Origin: an uncultured Chloracidobacterium sp.
Lineage (GTDB): Bacteria > Acidobacteriota > Blastocatellia > Pyrinomonadales > Pyrinomonadaceae
Direction: 5' to 3'
DNA: 5,929 bases
Assembly: GCA_937941715.1 (NCBI GenBank)
Contig: CALDGX010000215.1
Coordinates: forward strand, 1-5,929
A program made the translations under genes and the position numbers. Of this stretch, positions 1-5,817 are shown one piece after another. Position 1 is the stretch's first letter. The number at the start of each line of letters is the position of its first letter. The notes beneath the pieces are model-generated. The model had not been told where the DNA came from. It saw only the letters and a list, made by a program, of their open reading frames with translations, and did no database searches.

Positions 1-1
1 T

Positions 2-658
2 TTTTATTCATGCCTGCGGGCCGACCCGGACATTATCGGCATCGGAGAACTGCGATCAGGTGAACACGCATCCGTGGCTATCAACGCTGCGCTGACAGGG
101 CACCTTGTTTTGTCGACGTTTCACGCCGCCAGTGTCGAAGATACGTTGGCCCGGCTGTTTCAGATCGGCATGCCGCGCGAGAACCTCTCGACAGGCGTCA
201 ATCTGATCCTGGCCCAGGCTCTCATCAAAAAGCTGTGTGAAAAGTGTAAGGTCGTCGACCCTCATCCCGTCGAGAAATACGATCGACCGATCTATAAGAG
301 CGTCGGCTGCCCTGACTGCTTCAACAAGGGCACACGCGGCCGAACGGCAATGGCCGAACTGCTCTACTTTAACGATGAGGTCAAAGAGTGGATCGAAGAT
401 CGCTCGATGACCGCCCGCGACATTGTTCAGAGGTCTATTCAGGCGGGCTATCTGATGACGATCAAGGAGGTCGCTCGGCAAAAGGTGCTGGCCGGCATCA
501 CGTCCGAAACAGAGGTTGCCGCGGTTCTTGGCTTGGTCGAGAGCCGACGGCAATACACCAATCGAATGTACGAAGATGCAGCGGCTGCCGCGGCCGCATC
601 GGCACAGGCAAGCGTCAACCGGCACCAAGCGATCATTGAGAACAAGATACTCGCGTGA
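2..658 (+). CDS. pilB: Type IV pilus extension ATPase, PilB/GspE family (C-terminal part, 5' truncated by window edge)
   Basis: Cytoplasmic hexameric ATPase that powers pilin extraction and pilus (or pseudopilus) polymerisation. The frame is open from the left edge, leaving 218 residues. Visible residues start just before Walker B: ADPDIIGIGELR (fragment residues 7-18), then the His-box-like TGHLVLSTFHAAS (32-44). Two CxxC pairs (C79/C82 and C103/C106) form the zinc-binding tetracysteine site typical of PilB/GspE but absent from PilT. GxRGRTAMAELL and KVLAGITSETEV follow, matching the family's C-terminal domain. Walker A and the N-terminal domains lie outside the window. A GTG at 74 is internal, because homology continues upstream of it. 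Oddities: the usual GEIRDxET reads GELRSGEH (Asp to Ser), HTN reads HAA, and about 30 extra C-terminal residues include seven alanines in a row (578-598). The platform-protein gene follows after 67 nt. GspE of a type II secretion system is the alternative; the downstream PilX-type gene favours T4P. Confidence 0.93.
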   Translation, partial: FYSCLRADPDIIGIGELRSGEHASVAINAALTGHLVLSTFHAASVEDTLARLFQIGMPRENLSTGVNLILAQALIKKLCEKCKVVDPHPVEKYDRPIYKSVGCPDCFNKGTRGRTAMAELLYFNDEVKEWIEDRSMTARDIVQRSIQAGYLMTIKEVARQKVLAGITSETEVAAVLGLVESRRQYTNRMYEDAAAAAAASAQASVNRHQAIIENKILA

Positions 659-714
659 TCCGTTACCGTGGCCGTTTCGGCGGCTCGCTGACAGCGAATA
701 TCGAAAATGGATCT

Positions 715-720
715 AAGAGG
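715..720 (+). promoter_or_regulatory. Ribosome binding site of the platform-protein gene
   Basis: AAGAGG lies 5 nt before ATG 726. A GTG at 720 is in frame and would add two residues, but it overlaps this site, so ATG 726 is preferred. Confidence 0.7.
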
Positions 721-725
721 TGTTT

Positions 726-2156
726 ATGAATCAAGCAAATAGGGCATACCCCGCAAACCGTGTCGCCGTTGACCCAGCCCGACGACGGTCCGTTGCAGCT
801 AACGGCTCGTCAAGTGTTTTTGTGCCGGACGACCTCAGGCGGGATGCTTTCGGCGTCGCGCAAATGTACGATCCTAACCGGTCGGAGAATGGATTTGACT
901 TCACCGGCGAAGATTCGCTCGGAAATTTGGTGCGCGGATTTGTGCAAGCGACCGAGATCAGGCTTGCCGAGAGCGAACTTGAAAGAGCCGGGATACGGGT
1001 GCAGTCGCTGGCGGCCCGCCGCACCGACCGAAAGAAACACCGTCGGCCGACCGGCGTCGAATTTGCAACGCTGGCTGAGCAGTTTGGCGATCTGATGGAG
1101 GTCGGCGAAAGCCCGACACAAGTCTGCCGATTGCTTGCCTACGCCCAGACCAACACTGTTCTTGCCGAAGCACTGTTGAATGCCGGCGACCTTATCGTTA
1201 ACGGCAGAACACTGTCAGAAGCATTTGCGGCCCAACGGGATCAAAATGGCGATCCACTTTTCCCAGTTACCTTTATCTGTGCTTTACGTATCGGCGAAGA
1301 GGTTGGCACGGCAGCTGATTTTGACAACGGAGCGACCAAAAACGCATTTTTGCTCACGCTCCACCGTTATGCCGAGGCAGAAAAAAAGGCAGATAAGATA
1401 ATGGCCAGCATTCGCTCAGCGGTGATGTATCCGGTCGCCGTTGTGCTCTTTTGCTTTCTGGCGATCGGCGTCGTGCTCTACTTTGTGATGCCTAAGATGG
1501 TCGAACTTTACACGTCGCTGTTGAGCGGCGAGGAAGCCCAACTGCCATTTATCACACGAATAATGATCGCCGGATCGGATTTCGTGACGAGTTGGTGGGG
1601 CATCGCGGCAATGGCGCTAACTCTTGCGGCAGGGTTGATTTTCTACACATGGTCAAAGACCAAAGAAGGAAGCGATAGGCTGAAAGTCTTATCGCTGCGT
1701 CTGCCGATATTCGGTTCGTTCCTACGGCATTATTACGCCGCACAGACGCTGAGGTCGCTGGCGATGCTCTCGGCCGGTATTCCGTCGATGTCCGAGAGGT
1801 TCATGGTGGCGGCCGAGACCTCGACCAATCCGGAGTACGCCGAAATGCTGATGCACGTCAGGCATCGGTTCATGACCGAGTCGACCGATCTGCACAAGCT
1901 ATTTGTGCCGTATCCGTTTCTGATGGGGAAGGAATTTGCCGGTGTCCTGCTCACATACGAAAAGACAGCGGATATGCAGGGCACGTTTCATAACTACGCG
2001 AAGGTGGTCGAGGTACGGGCCGAACGCGAGCTTGAGACCGTGCTGTTTTGGCTTACGAATTTTGCGATCGTACCGGTCGGCATTTTCGTCGGATTTATCG
2101 TCGCCGCCCTTTACAGCCCGATGTTCGAACTGGCGGGCCGCATCGGCGGAAAGTGA
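726..2156 (+). CDS. pilC: Type IV pilus inner-membrane platform protein, PilC/GspF family
   Basis: Polytopic inner-membrane protein on which the PilB-type ATPase acts to move pilins into the fibre; 476 residues. An atypical, Arg- and polar-rich N-terminal extension (residues 1-56) precedes a short FDFTGEDSLGNLVRGFVQA element (57-75) that matches the usual N-terminal domain of the family. The first T2SSF domain spans about 112-265, with a helix pair and membrane segment after SAVMYPVAV (about 234-256). The second domain spans about 318-470, with LRLPIFGSFLR (324-334), LAMLSAGIPS (345-354) and a final membrane segment ending GFIVAALYSPMF (456-467). A further membrane segment lies near 290-308. 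Family hallmarks have drifted: the second 'GE.tG' motif reads YEKTADMQG (411-419), and the first has extra residues, GEEVGTAADFDNGATKN. Spacing is 67 nt to the ATPase and 17 nt to the next start, consistent with one operon. The start is set by AAGAGG at 715-720. Confidence 0.93.
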   Translation: MNQANRAYPANRVAVDPARRRSVAANGSSSVFVPDDLRRDAFGVAQMYDPNRSENGFDFTGEDSLGNLVRGFVQATEIRLAESELERAGIRVQSLAARRTDRKKHRRPTGVEFATLAEQFGDLMEVGESPTQVCRLLAYAQTNTVLAEALLNAGDLIVNGRTLSEAFAAQRDQNGDPLFPVTFICALRIGEEVGTAADFDNGATKNAFLLTLHRYAEAEKKADKIMASIRSAVMYPVAVVLFCFLAIGVVLYFVMPKMVELYTSLLSGEEAQLPFITRIMIAGSDFVTSWWGIAAMALTLAAGLIFYTWSKTKEGSDRLKVLSLRLPIFGSFLRHYYAAQTLRSLAMLSAGIPSMSERFMVAAETSTNPEYAEMLMHVRHRFMTESTDLHKLFVPYPFLMGKEFAGVLLTYEKTADMQGTFHNYAKVVEVRAERELETVLFWLTNFAIVPVGIFVGFIVAALYSPMFELAGRIGGK

Positions 2157-2162
2157 TGGAAA

Positions 2163-2168
2163 AAGGAG
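2163..2168 (+). promoter_or_regulatory. Ribosome binding site deciding the start of the FimT/GspH-like gene
   Basis: AAGGAG lies 5 nt before ATG 2174. It follows another in-frame ATG at 2156 that overlaps the platform-protein stop codon (TGATG). The SD position argues for 2174, with a 14-residue leader rather than 20. Confidence 0.75.
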
Positions 2169-2173
2169 AGCAA

Positions 2174-2794
2174 ATGGTCAGACTTTCGCATGTCAGATCA
2201 GTTCCCGAAGCGGGGTTTTCGCTTATCGAACTTTTGGTCGTGATCGGGATCATCTGTGTTCTCTCGGCGATCGCGGTGATGCAATTGACGACCTCAAATC
2301 AGCGGTTCATTCGACAGAATGCCGCCCGTGACCTGAAGGCCGCATTTGAACGAGCGAGATTTGATTCCGTAAAGCGGCGGCCGACAAGTACCGCAGCGTT
2401 TGCCAAGGTTTCGTTGACCTCATCGTCATTTACGTTGACCACGGACACAAACCTCAACGGAACGCTCGAAACGGCCGATGAGAATTTGCGTGACCTCTCG
2501 GGTACGGGTGTCGTGATCGCCGGCTCGGGCGGAACCGCACTGCCGTACTCAGTCTATTTCAATCAGCGCGGCGAGACAGTCAACAGTTCGGGAGCGTCGA
2601 TCGCGCCGGTGTTTTTAGTATGCGGAGGATCGTGCTCTTCGCCAACTTCGGCGAACGCTAATATCGTGCTCGTGACACCAACGGGAACGGTCAACTTGCT
2701 TCCCGGCGATGCGGCGATACCGTCATTTCCCGCACCAAACGTCTCCACTGTTCCTGCATCGGCGGACGTGAGCAAGGTGGTCTCGATCCCATAG
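2174..2794 (+). CDS. Minor pilin / pseudopilin, FimT/GspH-like, with type III prepilin signal
   Basis: Predicted minor pilin of the priming or tip complex; 206 residues. Leader residues 1-14 end in EAG, followed by FSLIELLVVIGIICVLSAIAV (15-35). Prepilin peptidase should cut G14|F15 and methylate F15; E19 is the conserved Glu at mature position 5. The helix continues into RDLKAAFERARFDSVKRR (52-69), which resembles the FimT/GspH signature (RDL..A...AR.eAi.R). A beta-rich globular part follows, with YFNQRGE (128-134) matching the typical 'FnprG' strand. A C-x3-C pair (C150, C154; CGGSC) in the distal part could form a small disulfide loop. The upstream in-frame reading can be extended back to 2048 inside the platform gene, but nothing supports that. 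An alternative start is ATG 2156, overlapping the upstream stop. The family is clear; assignment to FimT versus GspH is by signature and gene order only. Confidence 0.88.
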   Translation: MVRLSHVRSVPEAGFSLIELLVVIGIICVLSAIAVMQLTTSNQRFIRQNAARDLKAAFERARFDSVKRRPTSTAAFAKVSLTSSSFTLTTDTNLNGTLETADENLRDLSGTGVVIAGSGGTALPYSVYFNQRGETVNSSGASIAPVFLVCGGSCSSPTSANANIVLVTPTGTVNLLPGDAAIPSFPAPNVSTVPASADVSKVVSIP

Positions 2795-2805
2795 AAAGGG
2801 ATCGA
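2783..2805 (+). repeat. Inverted repeat (8-bp arms) spanning the FimT-like stop codon
   Basis: TCGATCCC (2783-2790) and GGGATCGA (2798-2805) are perfect reverse complements separated by 7 nt that hold the TAG stop (2792-2794). The right arm touches the SD-like GAAGGA (2804-2809) of the next gene. No T-tract follows, so it is not a rho-independent terminator. It may be a translational-coupling or RNA-stability hairpin, or chance. Confidence 0.5.
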
Positions 2806-2809
2806 AGGA
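2804..2809 (+). promoter_or_regulatory. Probable ribosome binding site of the PilV-like gene, partly inside a hairpin arm
   Basis: GAAGGA lies 10 nt before ATG 2820, a long but usable spacing. Its first two bases belong to the right arm of the 2783-2805 inverted repeat. An out-of-frame ATG directly after it (2810) opens only a five-codon frame ending at 2827. Confidence 0.5.
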
Positions 2810-2819
2810 ATGTACCGAA

Positions 2820-3308
2820 ATGTATGAAAGCGACAAACAAAGCACCCTGATGCTGACCCGCAAGAATAGCAGGAACGACGGGTTTTCGCTGGTCGAAGTG
2901 ATCATAGCCACGGTCGTAATGGTCATTCTGTGCGTGGGTACGTTGACCGTCTTTACCCATGCGGTGCGGATCAATCGCGGCAACAATCTGCGGGCACAGG
3001 CGCAGACCGTGCTCCAGAAAGAAGCCGAGTATTACCGAAGTTTGAAGTTCCTGCCGATCGGTTCGAGTCCGGATCTGAACGGCGGAACGTACAACAATGT
3101 CCGCACCCGGACTACGCCGGACGGACGGGCGTTCTATGTGTCGGTAGTGATCGACAACGATCCGTACACCACGGGTGTACAGGTCGGCGGCGAGACAACC
3201 TGCAAATTCAAGGAGATCAAGATCACGGTCGTACCGGTGATCGCCGAGTCGGGATGGTTGGCGGATCTGAAAACGAATTTGGTCCTTCAACGCGTGAGGG
3301 CAAACTGA
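2820..3308 (+). CDS. Minor pilin / pseudopilin, PilV/GspI-like, with type III prepilin signal
   Basis: Second prepilin of the cluster; 162 residues. A 21-residue charged leader (1-21, ending RNDG) precedes FSLVEVIIATVVMVILCVGTL (22-42). Cleavage is predicted at G21|F22, with E26 at mature position 5. The FSLVEV(I/L)IA start is characteristic of PilV/GspI proteins. The helix runs on through a polar stretch, AVRINRGNNLRAQAQTVLQKEAEYYRSLKF, then a short beta-rich domain with TTPDGRAFYVSVVIDND (98-114) and a final strand pair KEIKITVVPV (131-140). The length fits the family. There is one periplasmic cysteine (C128) and one in the membrane helix (C38), so no internal disulfide is obvious outside the membrane. 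An internal ATG at 2850 would give an 11-residue leader but has no SD. Gaps of 25 nt upstream and 24 nt downstream indicate co-transcription. PilV versus GspI rests on gene order. Confidence 0.87.
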   Translation: MYESDKQSTLMLTRKNSRNDGFSLVEVIIATVVMVILCVGTLTVFTHAVRINRGNNLRAQAQTVLQKEAEYYRSLKFLPIGSSPDLNGGTYNNVRTRTTPDGRAFYVSVVIDNDPYTTGVQVGGETTCKFKEIKITVVPVIAESGWLADLKTNLVLQRVRAN

Positions 3309-3332
3309 CCATTCCCGCTGAGGAGCAGCAAA

Positions 3333-3974
3333 ATGATGACGGCGTCTAAGAAAGATATCGAGCGACAAATACTCGCCGCACGCGAGCCGACCGGCTTTTC
3401 GCTGATCGAATTATTGGTGTCGATGACGCTGACGCTTTTGATACTCGGCGTTGCCGTCGCGACATTTTCGGCGGCGCTTGGCCGCCGCGAACGTGAGGCG
3501 AGCCGAACCGATGCTCTGACCTCGGCACAGGCGGCACTCAACATAATGTCACGCGAGATCGGCAATTCAGGATACGGGTTGATCAATAACGGGCTCGTGC
3601 TCGGTGACTGCACCGAAAAGCGGGTACATTTCCGTTCAAATATAGTCAACACCGGTAACAGCATGTCGACCGACAGCGCGGGCGAGGATGTGACATTCTA
3701 TTACGATAGTGATTCGCAATCGGTAGTACGCTACGATGCGGTCGGCGGTACCTCAGGCGTCATTAACCGCGTCAGTGATGTAGATTTTATCTATTACAAC
3801 TACAGCACGAACGGAACCGTGACAGCCGGCACTGCCGCCGCCAACACCGGTCGCGTGAATATCAAACTTACAGTGATAATGGCTGACGTTCGCCAGCAGC
3901 CGACCAATCAGACAGTTACTCTGACGTCCGATGTTACGCTGCGGAACTCACCGTATATGCTAGGCCAGTACTGA
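3333..3974 (+). CDS. Minor pilin / pseudopilin, PilW/GspJ-like, with type III prepilin signal
   Basis: Third prepilin of the cluster; 213 residues. The leader of 21 residues (ending REPTG) is followed by FSLIELLVSMTLTLLILGVAV (22-42). Cleavage is predicted at G21|F22, with E26 at mature position 5. FSLIELLVSMT and the downstream DALTSAQAALNIMSREIGNSGYGL (60-83) are typical of PilW/GspJ, where an amphipathic helix carries 'a...l.r.lR.aGy'. A beta-rich domain follows with VTFYYDSDSQSVVRYD (120-135) and RVSDVDFIYYNY (146-157); the last strands (VNIKLTVIMADVRQ, 175-188) match the family's C-terminal sheet. AGGAG (3321-3325) lies 7 nt before ATG 3333; a second ATG at 3336 is also possible. The stop overlaps an in-frame ATG of the next gene. 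Family placement is firm; the PilW name is inferred from order and motif. Confidence 0.88.
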   Translation: MMTASKKDIERQILAAREPTGFSLIELLVSMTLTLLILGVAVATFSAALGRREREASRTDALTSAQAALNIMSREIGNSGYGLINNGLVLGDCTEKRVHFRSNIVNTGNSMSTDSAGEDVTFYYDSDSQSVVRYDAVGGTSGVINRVSDVDFIYYNYSTNGTVTAGTAAANTGRVNIKLTVIMADVRQQPTNQTVTLTSDVTLRNSPYMLGQY

Positions 3975-3986
3975 TGGCCGACGGGC

Positions 3987-3993
3987 GGAGGTG
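3987..3993 (+). promoter_or_regulatory. Ribosome binding site deciding the start of the PilX-like gene
   Basis: GGAGGTG is the strongest SD in the window. GGAGG ends 6 nt before ATG 3998. The upstream in-frame ATG 3974 overlaps the PilW-like stop and lacks an SD of its own, so 3998 is preferred. Confidence 0.75.
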
Positions 3994-3997
3994 CATC

Positions 3998-5701
3998 ATG
4001 AAAGAAAAAGGTGTTCCGAGCAATTTAACAGACAAAAAGCAACGTGGTGCCGCACTGGTCACGGTGGTGATGATCTCGATAATTCTGCTGACGGCGTCGG
4101 TCGCGATTTTGACGGCCGTCGCATTAAATTCGCGTAATACTTCCGACGTACTGGCCGAATCCAAGGCATTTTATGCTGCTGAGAGCGGGATTCAGTCAAC
4201 GATCAACAAATTTAGAAATGACAGTTCGGTGACCTACCGTCTCGCCGTTGCCGATCCTGATCTATCGACGTGGTTGCCTTACAATTGGCCGACATCCGGT
4301 GGAGCGACGCGAGTCGTGATAGGCGAAAACCCATCGGCGTACTCACCGAATATTGGGGCCGCGTATAGCGTTCTGGCTAATGACCCGGACAATTCGGTTA
4401 CGGCTCTGACGTTTTACACCTCGGGTGTCTTTCTCTCCGGATCCGAGATCTCGACCGACGGCAAAACGATGTATTATCCGAACAAAACGGCATCGCCGAG
4501 GACCGAAATAGCGATCTCCGACGCGGCCCTGACGACAACCAACTTTACGTCCAATCCGATCATAAGCACGTTTACAATGACCAAGATCGCCGGCGGGGCC
4601 ACGATCCCCGGAACGGTGTTGATCAAATTCAGGATCGACTATCGAATGACCGCTCCGCGGGCCGGTGTCCGATCGATCTGGGGGACGATCTCGCAGGCGA
4701 CCGCATCGGCTCCTGTCAAAGTCATTTTTCAAACACAAAATTACAGTTTACTCGGAAGCGTGATCGAGTTATGTCCGTCGAGTGCGGGCGGGCCGGGATG
4801 CACCGATGTTTCGTTTGATCTCGGGACTACCCCATCAGTACTTTACGCATACATAACCGCAGTCGAACCGTTTCGTATCCGCATCATGTCGACCGGATAT
4901 GGCCCGGCCGGAGCCGTAAAGAAACTTGAAGCGATAATTAGGCGCAGCCTTTTTGACGGAATGGGTGCGGGGGCCGCGACGACGATGATCGGTACGATGG
5001 CAACTCCTCCGGGCGGGCTTCCGTTCCTGTTCGGGCCCGGCACGTCGAATGGTGTCGCCTATTCGGGCGGCAACTGTTCGGCTCCGACCGGCTGCGTTCC
5101 GTCATTCGGGGTCACGGACCCGGCGATACTTGCGTACATGAATGCCCATCCGCCCGGCGGTGACCCGAATCAAATGCAGCCTCCGCCGCAAATAGTGACG
5201 GAGAGTCTGCCGGATTGGCAACAGAGCCCCGCCGCGATGGATATCGTGATCGACCGCCTTCGCGCGACGGCCCAAAACTCCGGCAGATATTTTGTATCGC
5301 CCGCCGGGAAACTTTCTAATCCGGGCGATTTTGCCAGCGGAACGGGTATAACCTTTTGCGAGGGGAGTTGTGCGGTGTCCGGCGACGGCGGCGGCATTTT
5401 GGTAGTGACCGGAATGCTAACTAATCTTGGAGGTTTCAGCTTCAAGGGAATGATAATCGTGACCGGTGAGGAAGGATGGGAGCGAAATGGCGGCGGCAAC
5501 GGTCAGGTCATCGGTAATGTGATCATCGCGCCCTATAACAAACAAAGTTACGTGCCGGAGAACCTCTCGACCACATTTCTCGCCCCGAGATATTACATTA
5601 CCGGCGGCGGCAATTCAGATATCATTTACGGTGATATCGCCGGTACGCTCGACAATACGTCGGCGATCAGCGACTTTGTCGCGGGCGTCGCCGAAAAGTA
5701 A
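3998..5701 (+). CDS. Large PilX-like minor pilin with long C-terminal domain and three local cysteine pairs
   Basis: 567 residues, against roughly 200 for classical PilX. After a basic leader, KKQRGAALVTVVMISIILLT (13-32) matches the PilX N-terminal domain, with cleavage or processing expected at G17|A18. Like other PilX-type proteins it lacks Glu at mature position 5 (Thr22 here). NSRNTSDVLAESKAFYAAESGIQ (44-66) is the typical helix continuation. A beta-rich domain ends with PFRIRIMSTGYGPAGAVKKLEAIIRR (291-316), the usual last strand and helix of PilX-like proteins. About 250 further residues follow: a Gly/Pro/Asn-rich linker (320-400), a helix MDIVIDRLRATAQ (414-426), then a Gly-rich part alternating with hydrophobic beta strands (464-560), for example GGGILVVTGMLTN and GGNGQVIGNVIIAPY. 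All six cysteines sit in close pairs: 259/268, 360/366 and 454/458. Last gene of the operon. A role at the pilus tip or as an adhesin is inference. ATG 3974 is the alternative start, giving eight more residues. Confidence 0.85.
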   Translation: MKEKGVPSNLTDKKQRGAALVTVVMISIILLTASVAILTAVALNSRNTSDVLAESKAFYAAESGIQSTINKFRNDSSVTYRLAVADPDLSTWLPYNWPTSGGATRVVIGENPSAYSPNIGAAYSVLANDPDNSVTALTFYTSGVFLSGSEISTDGKTMYYPNKTASPRTEIAISDAALTTTNFTSNPIISTFTMTKIAGGATIPGTVLIKFRIDYRMTAPRAGVRSIWGTISQATASAPVKVIFQTQNYSLLGSVIELCPSSAGGPGCTDVSFDLGTTPSVLYAYITAVEPFRIRIMSTGYGPAGAVKKLEAIIRRSLFDGMGAGAATTMIGTMATPPGGLPFLFGPGTSNGVAYSGGNCSAPTGCVPSFGVTDPAILAYMNAHPPGGDPNQMQPPPQIVTESLPDWQQSPAAMDIVIDRLRATAQNSGRYFVSPAGKLSNPGDFASGTGITFCEGSCAVSGDGGGILVVTGMLTNLGGFSFKGMIIVTGEEGWERNGGGNGQVIGNVIIAPYNKQSYVPENLSTTFLAPRYYITGGGNSDIIYGDIAGTLDNTSAISDFVAGVAEK

Positions 5702-5710
5702 TTCACGCTC

Positions 5711-5720
5711 GACCGCGGTC
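5711..5720. repeat. Perfect 10-bp palindrome downstream of the operon
   Basis: GACCGCGGTC reads the same on both strands, 10 nt after the PilX-like stop codon. It could be a regulator half-site pair or part of the 3' UTR structure; chance is quite possible for a GC-rich 10-mer. Confidence 0.3.
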
Positions 5721-5752
5721 CGTCTTCGCCGATTTTGGGCGTAAATTGGCAA

Positions 5753-5810
5753 AAATTAGCATTTTGGGAGCCGCAGCATGAGCGCCGCAGGCTCCTAAAA
5801 TGCTATATTT
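5753..5810. terminator. Strong near-palindromic hairpin, probable bidirectional terminator
   Basis: Arms 5757-5772 (TAGCATTTTGGGAGCC) and 5790-5805 (GGCTCCTAAAATGCTA) pair over 16 bp with a single G-U. Pairing can continue inward (GC/GC, mismatch, GC/GC around a 6-nt loop at 5778-5783). It can also continue outward by four A/T pairs past one bulged base. On the + strand it is followed by only a weak T-run (ATATTTG). On the - strand the stem runs into ATTTTT, a better terminator tail. It sits 55 nt after the operon's last stop and just before the next gene, the expected place for a terminator. A mobile REP/MITE-like repeat unit is the alternative; a 7-bp direct repeat GCCGCAG (5770-5776 and 5784-5790) lies in it. 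Confidence 0.65.
5801..5809 (+). promoter_or_regulatory. Predicted extended -10 promoter element
   Basis: TGCTATATT fits an extended -10 box (TGn followed by TATATT at 5804-5809). No convincing -35 is seen at the usual distance (the region is inside the hairpin). Transcription would start near 5816, two or so bases before ATG 5818, giving an essentially leaderless mRNA. Confidence 0.45.
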
Positions 5811-5817
5811 GTCCAAT

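Noticed and set aside
56..628. 190-residue open frame on the - strand
   Set aside because: Antisense to the strongly conserved ATPase domain; no motif of its own.
685..700. Small palindrome in the ATPase-platform gap
   Set aside because: CGCTGACAGCG has no loop or T-tract and is too short to be called a terminator or operator.
2048..2173. Longer start for the FimT-like gene inside the platform gene
   Set aside because: It would add 42 residues before the prepilin leader, overlap conserved platform sequence, and lacks an SD; ATG 2174 has a good SD and gives a normal leader.
1936..2331. 131-residue + strand frame overlapping the platform and FimT-like genes
   Set aside because: Wrong frame relative to two clearly conserved proteins; Arg/Ser/Cys-rich shadow.
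2691..3368. 225-residue open frame on the - strand
   Set aside because: It lies antisense to the FimT-like end and the whole PilV-like gene, has Arg/His-rich composition typical of shadow frames in GC-rich DNA, and shows no recognisable motif.
5618..5638. GATATCA/TGATATC inverted repeat near the end of the PilX-like gene
   Set aside because: 7-bp arms inside coding sequence, built on the self-complementary GATATC; probably chance and codon-driven.
5732..5768. ATTTTGGG repeated at 5732-5739 and 5761-5768
   Set aside because: Only 8 bp with no third copy; not enough to call an iteron or binding-site array.
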